This document shows positions 10,423 to 19,873 of a stretch of 64,000 nt of DNA, in pieces. Where the stretch lies: positions 1 to 64,000 of the forward strand of contig JAPSLP010000021.1 of NCBI GenBank assembly GCA_031180665.1. The letters are read 5' to 3'. The notes under the pieces were generated by a model. That model searched no databases, was not told where the DNA came from, and worked only from the letters and a program-made list of their open reading frames with translations. Each line of letters starts with the position of its first letter. Within the stretch, counting starts at the first letter, position 1. The stretch is from Cupriavidus sp. (GTDB lineage: Bacteria; Pseudomonadota; Gammaproteobacteria; Burkholderiales; Burkholderiaceae). The position numbers and the translations under genes were made by a program.

Positions 10423-10468
10423 GCAATCAATACAATCTTAAATATTTGATGCTTAAAATAATAGTGCG
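10423..10468. promoter_or_regulatory. AT-rich promoter/operator region of the abm operon
   Basis: This is the only strongly AT-rich stretch for kilobases, about 105-150 bp before the abmA start. On the minus strand it contains two TTTAAG motifs 15 bp apart (start to start). I cannot fix a unique -35/-10 pair. It is the likely promoter and regulator site for the seven-gene operon. No regulator gene for it is in the window. Confidence 0.5.
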
Positions 10469-10485
10469 AGGCGGGCTGCTTGGCA

Positions 10486-10519
10486 AGCGGCGCTCGGGGC
10501 ATGGCCCTGGGGCGCCGCT
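10486..10519 (-). terminator. stem-loop after prpE
   Basis: Arms AGCGGCGC / GCGCCGCT (8 bp) enclose an inner GGGC/GCCC pair, 14 bp downstream of the prpE stop on the minus strand. There is no U-tract. The position suggests a terminator separating prpE from the abm operon. Confidence 0.4.
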
Positions 10520-10533
10520 CGCCGGGCCGGCAC

Positions 10534-12426
10534 TCAGCCCTGCAGCGCCTCCCGGAACTGCGCCAGCGCCGACGGGTCCTCGATGGTCGTCAGGTCGCCG
10601 GGGTCGCGCCCTTCGGCCACCGCCTGGATCGCGCGGCGCAGCAGCTTGCCGGAGCGCGTCTTGGGCAAGGCGCCGACGAACACCACGCGCGCTGGGCGCG
10701 CGACCGCGCCGAGCTGGCGATCCACCGTCTGCATGATCTCGCCTTCGAGCGCCATGCGGTCCTGCGGCGTGGCGGCGCGCTGCGCATCGCGCAGGATGCA
10801 GACCGCCAGCGCGACCTGCCCCTTCAGCGGATCGGCCACGCCGACCACCGCGACTTCGGCCACCGCCGGATGCGAGGCGATGCTTTCCTCGATCTCGCGC
10901 GTGCCGAGCCGGTGGCCGGCCACGTTCAGCACGTCGTCGGTACGTCCGAGGATGAACACGTAGCCATCCTCGTCGCGCACGCCCCAGTCGAAGGTCGAGT
11001 AGCGCTGCCGGTCGGGAAAGCCGGACCAGTAGGTCTTGACGAAGCGCTCGTCGTCACCCCAGACGGTGCTCATGCAGCCCGGCGGCAGCGGCCCCTCGAT
11101 CGCCACCACGCCCTTCTGCCCCGGCGCGCATTCGGCGCCGGTCTGCTCGTCGACGATGCGCACGTCGTAGCCGTACACCGGCAGCCCGGGCGAACCGAGC
11201 TTGGAGGGCAGCGCCTCGATGCCGTGCTGCAGGGCGATGATCGGCCAGCCGGTCTCGGTCTGCCAGTAGTTGTCGACCACCGGCTTGCCGATGGCCGACT
11301 GGATCCAGCTGGCGGTCGGCTCGTCCAGCGGTTCGCCGGCGAGGAACAGCATGCGCAGGCTCGACAGGTCGTAGCGGGTCAGCCACGCCGGGTCCTGCTT
11401 CTTGAGCACGCGGATCGCGGTCGGCGCGCTGAACATCACGTTGACCCGATACTGCTCGACCAGCTGCCACAGGATGCCCGCATCGGGCCGCACCGGCGTG
11501 CCCTCGTACAGCAGCGTCGTCATGCCGGCCAGCAGCGGGCCGTAGACGATGTAGCTGTGCCCGACCACCCAGCCGATGTCGGAGGTGCAGAACATCGTGT
11601 CGCCGGGCTTGCCGCAGAAGATGGTTTCCATCGACGTGGCCAGCGCCACGGCGTAGCCGCCGGTGTCGCGCTGCACGCCCTTGGGCTTGCCGGTGGTACC
11701 GGACGTATAGAGGATGTACGACGGCGCGCTCGATTCCAGCCATTCGCAGGGCACCTGCGTCGCGCCGACGCGCTCGCGCCAGGCCAGGTAGTCCTCGTCG
11801 CGGCCAGGGGTGCGCTCCATCGGCGCGAGCCCGCGGTCGACCAGCAGCACCTTCTCGGGCGGGTTCTGCGCGAGGCGCAGCGCCTCGTCGAGCAGCGGCT
11901 TGTAGGGCACGACCTTGCCCCCGCGCGAACCGGCGTCGGCGCTGACCACCACGCGCGGCCGGGCGTCGTCAATGCGGGCCGCCAGGCTGACCGAGGCAAA
12001 GCCGCCGAAGACGACCGAATGCACCGCGCCGATGCGCGTGCAGGCCAGCATCGCGAACACCGCCTCGGGGATCATCGGCATATAGATCAGCACGCGATCG
12101 CCCTGGCGCACCCCCAGCGCCAGCAGCACCGCGGCCATGCGGTTGACCTCGGCGTGCAGCTCGCGATAGCTATAGCTGCGGCGCTGGCCGGTTTCGGTGG
12201 AGACATGGACCAAGGCCGGCTGCTCGGCGCGCTTGGCCAGGTGCCGGTCGACCGCGTTATGGCAGATATTGGTGCGGCCGCCGACGAACCAGCGCGCAAA
12301 CGGCGGCCGGCTGTAGTCGAGTACCTGTTCGCAAGGGGTCTGCCAGTCGATGCGGCGGGCCTGTTCGGCCCAGAAGGCGTCGGGGTCGACGAGGGAGCGC
12401 GCGTGCACGGCGCGGGTGGTGGTCAT
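10534..12426 (-). CDS. prpE: propionate--CoA ligase
   Basis: 630-residue acetyl-CoA-synthetase-like enzyme of normal PrpE length that makes propionyl-CoA from propionate, ATP and CoA. Visible features are the acetyl-CoA-synthetase N-terminal segment ([11 protein letters not shown]), the core motif [20 protein letters not shown] with the PrpE-type continuation, the WQTETGWP motif, and the C-terminal catalytic lysine in [12 protein letters not shown]. The start is ATG 12424-12426 with a GGAGGAG-like site. It stands alone on the minus strand, with a hairpin after it and no prpBCD genes in the window. Acetate or another short acid cannot be excluded as substrate. The QRDTGG signature favours propionate. 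Confidence 0.9.
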   Translation of the reverse strand: MTTTRAVHARSLVDPDAFWAEQARRIDWQTPCEQVLDYSRPPFARWFVGGRTNICHNAVDRHLAKRAEQPALVHVSTETGQRRSYSYRELHAEVNRMAAVLLALGVRQGDRVLIYMPMIPEAVFAMLACTRIGAVHSVVFGGFASVSLAARIDDARPRVVVSADAGSRGGKVVPYKPLLDEALRLAQNPPEKVLLVDRGLAPMERTPGRDEDYLAWRERVGATQVPCEWLESSAPSYILYTSGTTGKPKGVQRDTGGYAVALATSMETIFCGKPGDTMFCTSDIGWVVGHSYIVYGPLLAGMTTLLYEGTPVRPDAGILWQLVEQYRVNVMFSAPTAIRVLKKQDPAWLTRYDLSSLRMLFLAGEPLDEPTASWIQSAIGKPVVDNYWQTETGWPIIALQHGIEALPSKLGSPGLPVYGYDVRIVDEQTGAECAPGQKGVVAIEGPLPPGCMSTVWGDDERFVKTYWSGFPDRQRYSTFDWGVRDEDGYVFILGRTDDVLNVAGHRLGTREIEESIASHPAVAEVAVVGVADPLKGQVALAVCILRDAQRAATPQDRMALEGEIMQTVDRQLGAVARPARVVFVGALPKTRSGKLLRRAIQAVAEGRDPGDLTTIEDPSALAQFREALQG

Positions 12427-12544
12427 TGCTGTCTCCTCCGCTGGGGCGGCGGTTATCGTTGGACCGCCAGTTTGCCACCACCGGCCCGGGCTTCGCCATC
12501 CGCAATGTCCACAAGGTCACGCGGAGCGGCGCCGCCCGCGCCAA

Positions 12545-12576
12545 GAAAAAAGGGCACGCCGCTCGGCATGCCCTTT
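12545..12576 (-). terminator. Rho-independent terminator of mltD
   Basis: On the minus strand, a 12-bp stem with one G-T pair (12576-12565 with 12560-12549) and a four-base loop, followed by a run of six T. It lies 27 bp after the mltD stop. Confidence 0.9.
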
Positions 12577-12602
12577 CCCGGTATCGACTGCGGTGCCGCG
12601 CC

Positions 12603-14309
12603 TTAGCGCGCCTTGCCCTTCGCCTTGGCCTTGGGCGCGGCGCTGGCCTTGGCGCTGGCGCGGCCGGCGGACGACTTGGCGCTGGCCTTGGCGCTGGCCT
12701 TGGTGCTGGCCTTGGTGCTGGCCTTGGCGGACGCCCTGGAAGACGCCCGTACCGCCTTGCCATGCGGTTCGACCACCACGCGCTGGCGGGCGCTCGCGCG
12801 GCTGCCCTTGCCGGACACGCGGATCACCCGGACCTCGTCGTCGCGCTCGGCGATGGCCCGCGCGCGCCTGGCCGGTACGTTCAGCACCAGGCTCTGGCCT
12901 GCCACCAGCTTGGAGCCCGACAGCTTGTTCCAGGCCCGGACCTGGCCGACCGACACGCCATAGCGGCGCGCCACCGAGGCCACCGTGTCGCGCTTGCCCG
13001 CGCGCACCACCAGCCGGCGCGCTTCGGGCAGGTCCGGCTCCATCGCCAGGACCGCGCTCTCGGCCAGCGTGGCGCTGATGTCCTGGGTATGGCGTCCGGA
13101 GCGGGGGATCATCACGGTCGAGCCCGGCTTGAGCCGCATGCCCTTCGGAATCCGATTGATCTCGCGCAGCGTGTCCGGATCGACGTTCAGCCGCGCCGCC
13201 AGCGATTCGACCCGCTCGCGGCCGTCCACCGTCACCGCGGTCCAGCTCGAGAGCCCGCCGCGATAGGTGTTCAGGTTGTACTGGAAGCGCTCGGCGTTCT
13301 CGAACGGCAGCAGGATCTGCGGGTTCGACGCGCCCAGGATCACCGGCTTGTTGAACGACGGGTTGAGCGCGCGGAATTCCTCCAGCGGCATGTTGGCCAG
13401 CTTGGCCGCCAGTGTCACGTCGATGTCGCGCGAGGTCGTCACCGTGACGAAATACGGGTGGTCCGGAATCGGCGGCAGCGTGACGCCATAGGAGGCCGGG
13501 TTGCTGACGATGTTCTTGACCGCCTGCAGCTTCGGCACGTAATAGCGCGTCTCGTTGGGCATCGTCAGGCTGGCGTAGTCAGTCGGCAGCCCGCGCGCCT
13601 CGTTGCGCGCGATCGCGCGCGACACCGCCCCCTCGCCCCAGTTGTACGCCGCCAGCGCCAGATGCCAGTCGCCGAACATGTCGTGCAGCCGGCTCAGGTA
13701 GTCCAGCGCCGCTTCGGTCGAGGCCAGCACGTCCCGGCGCTCGTCGCGGAACATGTTCTGCTTCAGGTTGTAGTGCTTGCCGGTGCTCGGGATGAACTGC
13801 CACATGCCAGCCGCCTTCGCGGTGGACACCGCTTCCGGGTTGAACGCGCTTTCGACGAAAGGCAGCAGCGCCAGCTCGGTCGGCATGTTGCGGCGTTCGA
13901 GCTCGGCGACGATGTGGTACAGGTATTTGCTCGACCGCGCGATCATCCGCTCCATATAGTCGGGCCGCGCCGCATACCACTGCGTGCGGTCCTCGACCAG
14001 CGTGCCTTCCAGGTCCGGCATCGAAAAGCCGCGACGGATGCGCACCCAGATGTCCTGCGACTGGCCCAGCGTCCAGTCGATCTTGTCGTCGTCGACGTTG
14101 ATCGGCGCGGTATCGCGCGCGATGGTCGGCGGCAGGTGGATCGAATTGAGCGGATCGGTGGGGGGAAGGCCGGATTTGGGCTTGGTGGCGGAAGCCAGGG
14201 CGGTCGGCGAGCCGGCCGTGCCGGCTTCATCAGGCGGGACGGGCGTGCTGGCGCATGCCGCCAGCAGCGCCGCACAGGCTACGGCCGCCAGGTATCGACC
14301 AATTCTCAT
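12603..14309 (-). CDS. mltD: membrane-bound lytic murein transglycosylase D with basic repeat tail
   Basis: 568-residue outer-membrane lipoprotein that cleaves peptidoglycan glycan strands. A lipobox ends at Cys19 (LLAAC). The SLT domain spans about 120-270 with catalytic Glu153 in LLPFVESAFNPEA and the family AAGMWQFIPSTGKHYNL segment. A degenerate LysM-like region (about 290-340) is followed by two LysM domains (about 345-390 and 430-475). The last 60 or so residues are an unusual Lys/Ala/Ser-rich low-complexity tail (KASTKAS-type repeats), encoded by a 12-bp tandem repeat at 12675-12722. The start is ATG 14307-14309; the open frame adds one TTG codon. It is monocistronic, with a strong terminator after it. 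Confidence 0.93.
   Translation of the reverse strand: MRIGRYLAAVACAALLAACASTPVPPDEAGTAGSPTALASATKPKSGLPPTDPLNSIHLPPTIARDTAPINVDDDKIDWTLGQSQDIWVRIRRGFSMPDLEGTLVEDRTQWYAARPDYMERMIARSSKYLYHIVAELERRNMPTELALLPFVESAFNPEAVSTAKAAGMWQFIPSTGKHYNLKQNMFRDERRDVLASTEAALDYLSRLHDMFGDWHLALAAYNWGEGAVSRAIARNEARGLPTDYASLTMPNETRYYVPKLQAVKNIVSNPASYGVTLPPIPDHPYFVTVTTSRDIDVTLAAKLANMPLEEFRALNPSFNKPVILGASNPQILLPFENAERFQYNLNTYRGGLSSWTAVTVDGRERVESLAARLNVDPDTLREINRIPKGMRLKPGSTVMIPRSGRHTQDISATLAESAVLAMEPDLPEARRLVVRAGKRDTVASVARRYGVSVGQVRAWNKLSGSKLVAGQSLVLNVPARRARAIAERDDEVRVIRVSGKGSRASARQRVVVEPHGKAVRASSRASAKASTKASTKASAKASAKSSAGRASAKASAAPKAKAKGKAR
12675..12722. repeat. 12-bp in-frame repeat in the mltD 3' end
   Basis: Four consecutive 12-bp units (CTTGGCGCTGGC twice, CTTGGTGCTGGC twice) are read on the minus strand as Ala-Ser-Lys-Ala-type tetrapeptides in the MltD tail. 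Because the unit is a multiple of three, copy-number change would lengthen or shorten the tail without a frameshift. Confidence 0.85.
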
Positions 14310-14433
14310 CAAGTTCTCGGATCGTGACGCTAAAAATTGGCTGATGCTAAAGACAAAGCGGCTCGTGCGTCAATTGGATTTTCCGCATTCCGCGCGGATG
14401 AGCGGTCGCGCGGACGGACCGGCGGCGTGCGGG

Positions 14434-15234
14434 TCAGCGAAAGCCGTCCTTCCAGGCCCGCAGCGCGCCGAACGCCGCGGCATCGTCGTCCGCCTGCGCG
14501 CCCTGCCCGGCCAGAGCCCGGCGCACCGAGGGCTCGCGCGACCGCAGGAAGGGGTTGACTGCGCGCTCATGGCCGACGGTGGTCGGCACGGTCGGCTCGC
14601 CGGCCGCGCGCAGCGCCTCGACACGAGCGTCCCAGGCGGCCAGCGCGGCATTGTCCGGCTCGACCGCGCGGGCGAACCGGACATTGCTGCGCGTATACTC
14701 ATGAGCGCAATAGACGCGGGTCGCGTCGGGCAGCGCGGCCAGCTTGTCGAGCGAGGCCAGCATCTGCGCCGGCGTGCCCTCGAACAGCCGCCCGCAGCCG
14801 CTGGCGAACATCGTGTCGCCGCAGAACACCACCGGGCCGATGCCGGGCAGTTCGCCGGCGTAGGCGATATGTCCGGCCGTATGGCCGGGCACCTCGAGCA
14901 CCCGCAGCCGCAGCGCCGGCGCCTTGAGCTCGACCTCGTCGCCCTCGCGTACCGCGCGGGTACGATGGCCGATGCGCTCGGTGGCGGGCCCGATCACCGG
15001 CACCGGTTCGCCGTCGGGTGCCGCCGGACAGGCCGCCAGCAGGTCCGCCACCCCGCCCTGGTGATCGGCATGGTGGTGGGTGATTACAATGGCGCCCAGG
15101 ACCAGCCCCGCCCGCGCCAGATAGGCCAGCACCGGCGCGGCCTCGCCTGGATCGACCACGGCGGCGGCATGACCGTCGTCGATCGCCCAGATATAGTTGT
15201 CCTGGAAAGCGGGGATCGGCTCCACCCTCAACAT
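14434..15234 (-). CDS. gloB: hydroxyacylglutathione hydrolase (glyoxalase II)
   Basis: 266-residue cytosolic metallo-beta-lactamase-fold enzyme that hydrolyses S-lactoylglutathione in methylglyoxal detoxification. The metal-binding motif [10 protein letters not shown] is near residue 53. [19 protein letters not shown] and [10 protein letters not shown] (C-terminal HAGH domain) follow in the family order. The start is ATG 15232-15234 with AGGAG upstream. A longer frame reads into the divergent methyltransferase gene and is rejected. The gloB-methyltransferase-rnhA-dnaQ neighbourhood matches the E. coli gloB-yafS-rnhA-dnaQ order. Confidence 0.95.
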   Translation of the reverse strand: MLRVEPIPAFQDNYIWAIDDGHAAAVVDPGEAAPVLAYLARAGLVLGAIVITHHHADHQGGVADLLAACPAAPDGEPVPVIGPATERIGHRTRAVREGDEVELKAPALRLRVLEVPGHTAGHIAYAGELPGIGPVVFCGDTMFASGCGRLFEGTPAQMLASLDKLAALPDATRVYCAHEYTRSNVRFARAVEPDNAALAAWDARVEALRAAGEPTVPTTVGHERAVNPFLRSREPSVRRALAGQGAQADDDAAAFGALRAWKDGFR

Positions 15235-15244
15235 GCGTGCTCCT

Positions 15245-16048
15245 ATGTCCAAGCGTCCGATTATAGATTGGGAAAACTGGCTGGCCTCCCCGCCCGGCCA
15301 GTACATGCTGCGCTGGGAGGAAGGCCAGTACGACCGCACCGTGGCCGACATCTTCGGCTACCACGCGGTCCAGCTCGGCATGCCGGTGCTCGACACGCTG
15401 CGTGAGAACCGCATGCCCTTCGGCGCGCTGGCGCTGGACGCCCGCAGCGGACCGCACGGCGCGAGCGCGGCGGAAACGGGCAGCGCCCCCGGCCCCCAGC
15501 TGCTGTGCCGCTTCGACGAGCTGCCCTTCGATACGCAGAGCATCGACCTGGTCACGCTGCCACATGTGCTCGAGTTCTCCGAGGACCCGCACGAGGTGCT
15601 GCGCGAGGTCGCGCGCGTGCTGATGCCCGAGGGCCGCGTGGTGGTGTCCTGCTTCAACCCGATGAGCCTGTGGGGCGCGCGCCAGGGACTGAACCGGCTC
15701 GGCGCCGATCCCTTCCTGCCGACCGACGCCCAGTCGATCGGGTTCGTTCGCATCAAGGACTGGCTCAAGCTGCTCGGCTTCGATATCATCCGCGGCCGCT
15801 TCGGCTGCTATTGCCCGCCTTACCGCACCGACCGCTGGCTGCAGCGCGCCGCCTTCATGGAGAAGGCGGGCGATCGGTGGTGGCCAATCTTCGGCGCGGT
15901 CTATATGCTGTCGGCGGTCAAGCGCGTGCGCAACATCCGCCTGGTCGGGCCGGCCTGGAAGACGCCGAAGGCGGCGCTGGCACCGGTGGCCGCTCCGGTC
16001 GCCACGCCGAACGGCACGCACGGCAAGTCGCCCGGCGAAGAGAAGTAA
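15245..16048 (+). CDS. YafS-like class I SAM-dependent methyltransferase
   Basis: 267-residue protein with the core of a class I methyltransferase (Methyltransf_11 type). The acidic/aromatic segment [18 protein letters not shown] (about residues 95-112) corresponds to the post-motif I region, and [19 protein letters not shown] to motifs II/III. The classical glycine-rich motif I is poor, as in YafS relatives. The C-terminal 30 residues are Ala/Pro-rich. It starts at ATG 15245, only 10 bp from the divergent gloB ATG, so each gene's promoter must lie within the other's coding region. An alternative start at 15197 would overlap gloB. The target is unknown, and the place between gloB and rnhA is conserved in proteobacteria. 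Confidence 0.82.
   Translation: MSKRPIIDWENWLASPPGQYMLRWEEGQYDRTVADIFGYHAVQLGMPVLDTLRENRMPFGALALDARSGPHGASAAETGSAPGPQLLCRFDELPFDTQSIDLVTLPHVLEFSEDPHEVLREVARVLMPEGRVVVSCFNPMSLWGARQGLNRLGADPFLPTDAQSIGFVRIKDWLKLLGFDIIRGRFGCYCPPYRTDRWLQRAAFMEKAGDRWWPIFGAVYMLSAVKRVRNIRLVGPAWKTPKAALAPVAAPVATPNGTHGKSPGEEK
15260..15265 (-). promoter_or_regulatory. -10 box of gloB
   Basis: A perfect TATAAT on the minus strand, 25 bp before the gloB ATG and inside codons 6-7 of the divergent methyltransferase gene. The matching -35 is weak. Confidence 0.5.
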
Positions 16049-16179
16049 GGGGCCAGCGTCGCGGCCCTGCCCCGTCTGTTGCCGAGCCCAGGCCGGCCCG
16101 GGCTGATTCCAACCTTGTCCGCCCCGGCGGACGCCCGGCCGCGGCGCCATCCCGCCCTGCCGGTTCCAACCCTTCATCG

Positions 16180-16629
16180 ATGCAAGAAGTCACGATCTAT
16201 TCCGATGGCGCCTGCAAAGGCAATCCCGGCCCCGGCGGCTGGGGCGCCGTGCTCGTCGCCAATGGCCACGTCAAGGAGCTGTTCGGCGGCGAGGCCAATA
16301 CCACCAACAACCGGATGGAACTGACCGCCGTCATCGAGGCGCTGCGCGCGCTCAAGCGGCCGTGCAAGGTGCAGGTCTGGACCGATTCGCAGTACGTGCA
16401 GAAAGGCATCTCGGAATGGATCCGCGGCTGGAAGGCGCGCGGCTGGAAGACCGCCGAGAAGAAACCCGTCAAGAACGCCGACCTGTGGCAGGCGCTCGAC
16501 GCGGCCGCCGCCGAGCACGACGTCTCCTGGCACTGGGTGCGCGGCCACAACGGTCACCCGGGCAACGAACGGGCCGATGCGCTGGCCAATCGCGGTGTCG
16601 CCTCGCTCACCGGCGCCCAGGTTGAGTAG
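16180..16629 (+). CDS. rnhA: ribonuclease HI
   Basis: 149-residue RNase HI of standard length, which degrades the RNA strand of RNA-DNA hybrids. The four catalytic acids are in place: Asp9 ([11 protein letters not shown]), Glu47 (NNRMELTA), Asp69 (WTDSQYV) and Asp133 (NERADALA). His123 lies in the RGHNGH loop, and the basic handle [11 protein letters not shown] is present. The start is the ATG at 16180. It is followed with one base of spacing by dnaQ, which ties the two in one operon as in many proteobacteria. Confidence 0.97.
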   Translation: MQEVTIYSDGACKGNPGPGGWGAVLVANGHVKELFGGEANTTNNRMELTAVIEALRALKRPCKVQVWTDSQYVQKGISEWIRGWKARGWKTAEKKPVKNADLWQALDAAAAEHDVSWHWVRGHNGHPGNERADALANRGVASLTGAQVE

Positions 16630-16630
16630 A

Positions 16631-17365
16631 ATGCCCGCCATGCGACAGATCGTACTGGACACGGAAACCACGGGCCTGAACGCCGCCACCGGCGACCGGC
16701 TGATCGAAATCGGCTGCGTCGAGCTGGTCAACCGGCGGCTGACCGGGCGCAACCTGCATTTCTATATCAACCCGGAGCGCGACATCGACGCCGGCGCGAT
16801 CGCGGTGCACGGCCTGACGGTCGAATTCCTGGCGGACAAACCCAAGTTTGCCGAGGTCGTCCACGAAATCCGCGATTTCGTCCAGGACGCCGAGCTGATC
16901 ATCCATAACGCCGCGTTCGATCTGGGCTTCCTGGACATGGAATTCCAGCGGCTGGGCCTGCCGCCCTTCCGCAAGCATGTCGGCAGCGTGATCGATACGC
17001 TGCTCGAAGCGCGGCAGATGTTCCCCGGCAAGCGCAACTCGCTCGATGCGCTGTGCGAACGCCTGGGCGTCAGCAACGCGCATCGGACGCTGCACGGCGC
17101 ACTGCTGGACGCGGAGCTGCTGGCCGAGGTGTATCTGGCGATGACGCGCGGCCAGAACTCGCTGGTGATCGACATGATGGACGCCAGCGCGGGCGCCGGC
17201 CCCGCCGCGGTCGCTGCCGCCGACCTGTCGGCGCTGCGCCTGCCGGTGCTGGAGCCGAGCGAGGACGAACTCGCCGCGCACGCAGCGGTGCTCAAGGAGC
17301 TCGACAAGGCCAGCGGCGGCAAGACGGTATGGCAGGAGGCGCCGCCGTTGGAAGAGGCGGCATGA
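16631..17365 (+). CDS. dnaQ: DNA polymerase III epsilon subunit
   Basis: 244-residue 3'-5' proofreading exonuclease of the replicative polymerase. ExoI (VLDTETTGL, Asp and Glu ligands), ExoII (HNAAFDLGFLD) and ExoIII (HRTLHGALLDAELLAEVYL with the catalytic His) are all present. A C-terminal tail of about 65 residues should bind the polymerase alpha subunit. The ATG at 16631 lies one base after the rnhA stop. A second ATG at 16640, giving MRQIVLDTETTG, is equally likely and closer to the usual DnaQ N-terminus. Confidence 0.96.
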   Translation: MPAMRQIVLDTETTGLNAATGDRLIEIGCVELVNRRLTGRNLHFYINPERDIDAGAIAVHGLTVEFLADKPKFAEVVHEIRDFVQDAELIIHNAAFDLGFLDMEFQRLGLPPFRKHVGSVIDTLLEARQMFPGKRNSLDALCERLGVSNAHRTLHGALLDAELLAEVYLAMTRGQNSLVIDMMDASAGAGPAAVAAADLSALRLPVLEPSEDELAAHAAVLKELDKASGGKTVWQEAPPLEEAA

Positions 17366-17420
17366 CGCCTGGCCCCACGTCGGGAGTCAGGGTCCGAAGG
17401 CAAAAAATTCGCCGAAGGGC

Positions 17421-17449
17421 TTTACAAGATACAACGGCCCTGACATAAT
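17421..17449 (+). promoter_or_regulatory. promoter of tRNA-Val
   Basis: -35 TTTACA (17421-17426), a 17-bp spacer and -10 CATAAT (17444-17449). The predicted start is near 17456, about 35 bp before the mature tRNA. Confidence 0.75.
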
Positions 17450-17490
17450 CTCGCTTTCTCTGCTGCACGGCAGTTCAAGCGCAGCGGCAG

Positions 17491-17565
17491 GGGTGGTTAG
17501 CTCAGCGGTAGAGCACTGCCTTCACACGGCAGGGGTCACAGGTTCAATCCCTGTACCACCCACCA
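17491..17565 (+). tRNA. tRNA-Val (anticodon CAC)
   Basis: A complete cloverleaf of 75 nt with encoded CCA. The acceptor stem GGGTGGT pairs with ACCACCC, the anticodon loop is TTCACAC with anticodon CAC (codon GTG), and the T-loop is TTCAATC. A promoter lies upstream and a terminator immediately downstream. Confidence 0.96.
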
Positions 17566-17572
17566 GAACACG

Positions 17573-17602
17573 AAAAGCCAGCCTTGCGCTGGCTTTTCTC
17601 AT
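17573..17602 (+). terminator. Rho-independent terminator after tRNA-Val
   Basis: A perfect 10-bp stem AAAAGCCAGC / GCTGGCTTTT with a five-base loop begins 8 bp after the tRNA. The TTTT plus following T-rich bases serve as the tail. Confidence 0.85.
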
Positions 17603-17678
17603 TTCTGGGGTCAGGGGATGAAATGGACGATGTCCTTACCGAACCGGGTGTCCTCCCTCGGGCCGGAGCACCAGGCAA

Positions 17679-18671
17679 TCACTCCGCCTGAATGCCAGCG
17701 TCCTTGATGACTTTCGTCCACCGCTCGACTTCTTCGTTGAAGAATTTCTTGTGGCCAGCTGGCGATAGGCGGTCGTCAGTCACCACCGTAATGCCCAATG
17801 CCTCTTCCCGCTTGATCAGCGCTGGATCCTTCAGCGCTGCGCGCAGGGCCTTGTTGATCGTTTCGAGCACGGCTGGCGGCGTACCGCGGGGCGCATACAG
17901 TCCATGCCAGACGGTGAAGTGGAATCCCGGCAGGCCGGCTTCGTCCAGCGTCGGAATGCCCGCCAATGCCGGCACCGTCGAGCGTTGGGCACTCGTCACC
18001 CCGAACGCCTTGACCTTTTTCGCTTCGATCTGCGGCGTGCTGTTGGTCGCCTGCTCGCACATCAGATCGACTTGCCCGCCGATGATGTCGGACATCGCGG
18101 GTGCCGTCCCCTTGTACGGCACAAAGGTCATGTCGCTTTTCAGCGTGCTTTGCAGCAGCAGGCTGCACAGGTGCGACGCCGAGCCCACGCCGGCGTTGGC
18201 CAGGTTCAGCTTTGCACCATTGGACGCAATAAATTTCTTGAGGTCGGCCAGGTTGTTTGGCGGCAAGGCGGTCTTGCCGATCAGGGTCGACGGGGCCTCG
18301 TTGATCAGCCCCAGGAATTCCAGGTCCGAGGTCTTGTAGCCGAGCTTCTTGTACAGCACGGGCGCCGTCGCCAGCCCGATATGGTGGACCAGCAGCGTAT
18401 GGCCATCCGGGTTCGCCCGCGCGACACGGGCCGTACCGATGGTACCGCCGGCACCAGCGGTATTCTCGACGACGACCGTGGTGCCGAGCGTCTTACGCAG
18501 CGATTCGGCGACGTCTCGCGCGATCTTGTCGCTGGGGCCTCCAGCCACGAACGGGACAACCAGGGTGACAGGTTTCTCCGGATATTCGGCACGGGCGTAG
18601 CCCGATGCGACGAAGAGACCGCTGACAATGCATAGGGTTACGGCGCGGGCTGCCGCTTGCTTGATCCACAT
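17679..18671 (-). CDS. Bug-family (TctC-like) periplasmic tricarboxylate/dicarboxylate receptor
   Basis: 330-residue periplasmic binding protein of the Bug/TTT receptor family, of standard length. A signal peptide with a hydrophobic core (about residues 8-28, ending near SGYARA) precedes YPEKPVTLVVPFVAGGPSD, the family hallmark beta-strand and ligand loop. The VVENTAGAGGTIG and VPYKGTAPAMSDIIGGQVDL segments are also typical. It lies 35 bp downstream of the tartrate dehydratase gene on the same strand, so it is probably the extracytoplasmic receptor for D-tartrate or a related hydroxydicarboxylate. No TctA/TctB permease genes are adjacent, as is common for orphan Bug proteins. Confidence 0.9.
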   Translation of the reverse strand: MWIKQAAARAVTLCIVSGLFVASGYARAEYPEKPVTLVVPFVAGGPSDKIARDVAESLRKTLGTTVVVENTAGAGGTIGTARVARANPDGHTLLVHHIGLATAPVLYKKLGYKTSDLEFLGLINEAPSTLIGKTALPPNNLADLKKFIASNGAKLNLANAGVGSASHLCSLLLQSTLKSDMTFVPYKGTAPAMSDIIGGQVDLMCEQATNSTPQIEAKKVKAFGVTSAQRSTVPALAGIPTLDEAGLPGFHFTVWHGLYAPRGTPPAVLETINKALRAALKDPALIKREEALGITVVTDDRLSPAGHKKFFNEEVERWTKVIKDAGIQAE

Positions 18672-18706
18672 GGTTGTCTCCGTTTATGTTTTTGAATTGC
18701 TGCGGC

Positions 18707-19873
18707 TTAGGCCGACAGTTGCTGCATCACGCGATACAGGTCCGACTTGCCCTCGAAGCCAATCCCGGGCAGGTCCGGCATCGTGAGATACCCCTTCTCG
18801 ACCTTGACGCCGTCGGGAAATCCACCGAATGGCTGGAACAGGTCCGGGTAGCTTTCATTGCCGCCCAGGCCCAGGCCCGCGGCAATGTTCAGCGACATCT
18901 GATGACCGCCGTGCGGAATGCAGCGGCTTGCGGACCAGCCATGCTGCTTGAGCATGTCCAGCGTCCGCAGGTATTCCACCAGGCCATAGCTGAGCGCGCA
19001 GTCGAATTGCAGGTAGTCGCGATCCGGACGCATGCCGCCATAGCGAATCAGGTTGCGGGCGTCCTGCATCGAGAACAGGTCTTCGCCGGTGGCCATCGGC
19101 TTGTCGTAGTAGTTGCGCAGCGTGGCTTGCAGCTCGAAGTCGAGCGGATCGCCCGGCTCCTCGTACCAGAACAGGTCGTATTGGGACAGCGCCTTGGCGT
19201 ACTGGATGGCGGTGTCCAGATCGAAGCGGCCGTTGGCGTCGACGGCGAGCTTCTGCCCATCCTGCAACACGCTCAGGATCGAGTCGATGCGGCGCAGGTC
19301 CTCGTCCAGCGAAGCGCCACCGATCTTCTTCTTGACCACGGTGTAGCCCCGGTCGATGTAGCTGCGCATCTCGTCCTTGAGCTTGCCGTGGTCCTGGCCG
19401 GGGTAGTAATAGCCGCCGGCGGCGTAGACGAACACCTTGCGGTCGGCCTGCCCATTGCCGTAGCGGTCGGCCAGCAATTGGAACAGCGGCTTGCCCTCGA
19501 TCTTGGCGACAGCATCCCAGACCGCCATGTCGATGGTGCCGATGGCCACCGAACGTTCGCCATGTCCGCCCGGTTTCTCGTTCTTGAACATGGTGTCCCA
19601 GATCTTGTGCGGATCCAGATTGTTACCGGTGGCGTCGATCAACGACTCCGGATCGGCTTCCAGAATGCGGGGGATGAAACGCTCCCGCATCAAAGTCCCC
19701 TGACCATAGCGACCGTTGGAGTTGAAGCCGTAGCCGACGACGGGCTTGCCGTCGCGGATCACGTCGGTGATCACGGCGACCAGGCTCAGCGTCATCTTGC
19801 TGAAATCGATATAGGCGTTGCGGATGGGCGAGCTGATCGGGAAGGTTTTTTCGCGGATTTCTACGATTTTCAC
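18707..19873 (-). CDS. tarD: D(-)-tartrate dehydratase (enolase superfamily)
   Basis: 388-residue enolase-superfamily protein of the length of characterised D-tartrate dehydratase, which dehydrates D-tartrate to oxaloacetate. The catalytic lysine is in VVKKKIGG (Lys183). The metal ligands are Asp212 (VDANGR), Glu238 (WYEEPGDP) and Glu264 (ATGEDLF), and the acid/base His321 is in IPHGGHQMSLN. These positions agree with Bradyrhizobium TarD within one residue. The start is GTG 19871-19873, which has AGGAG seven bases upstream and gives KIVEIREKTFPISSPIRN. An upstream in-frame ATG at 19894 lies before that ribosome site and is less likely. The Bug receptor follows and a LysR gene diverges. Confidence 0.87.
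   Translation of the reverse strand: MKIVEIREKTFPISSPIRNAYIDFSKMTLSLVAVITDVIRDGKPVVGYGFNSNGRYGQGTLMRERFIPRILEADPESLIDATGNNLDPHKIWDTMFKNEKPGGHGERSVAIGTIDMAVWDAVAKIEGKPLFQLLADRYGNGQADRKVFVYAAGGYYYPGQDHGKLKDEMRSYIDRGYTVVKKKIGGASLDEDLRRIDSILSVLQDGQKLAVDANGRFDLDTAIQYAKALSQYDLFWYEEPGDPLDFELQATLRNYYDKPMATGEDLFSMQDARNLIRYGGMRPDRDYLQFDCALSYGLVEYLRTLDMLKQHGWSASRCIPHGGHQMSLNIAAGLGLGGNESYPDLFQPFGGFPDGVKVEKGYLTMPDLPGIGFEGKSDLYRVMQQLSA

Noticed and set aside
17545..17565. attL/attR-type duplication of the tRNA-Val 3' end
   Set aside because: I looked for a second copy of the T-arm/acceptor sequence near 24.6 kb and saw none. No integrase gene is present.
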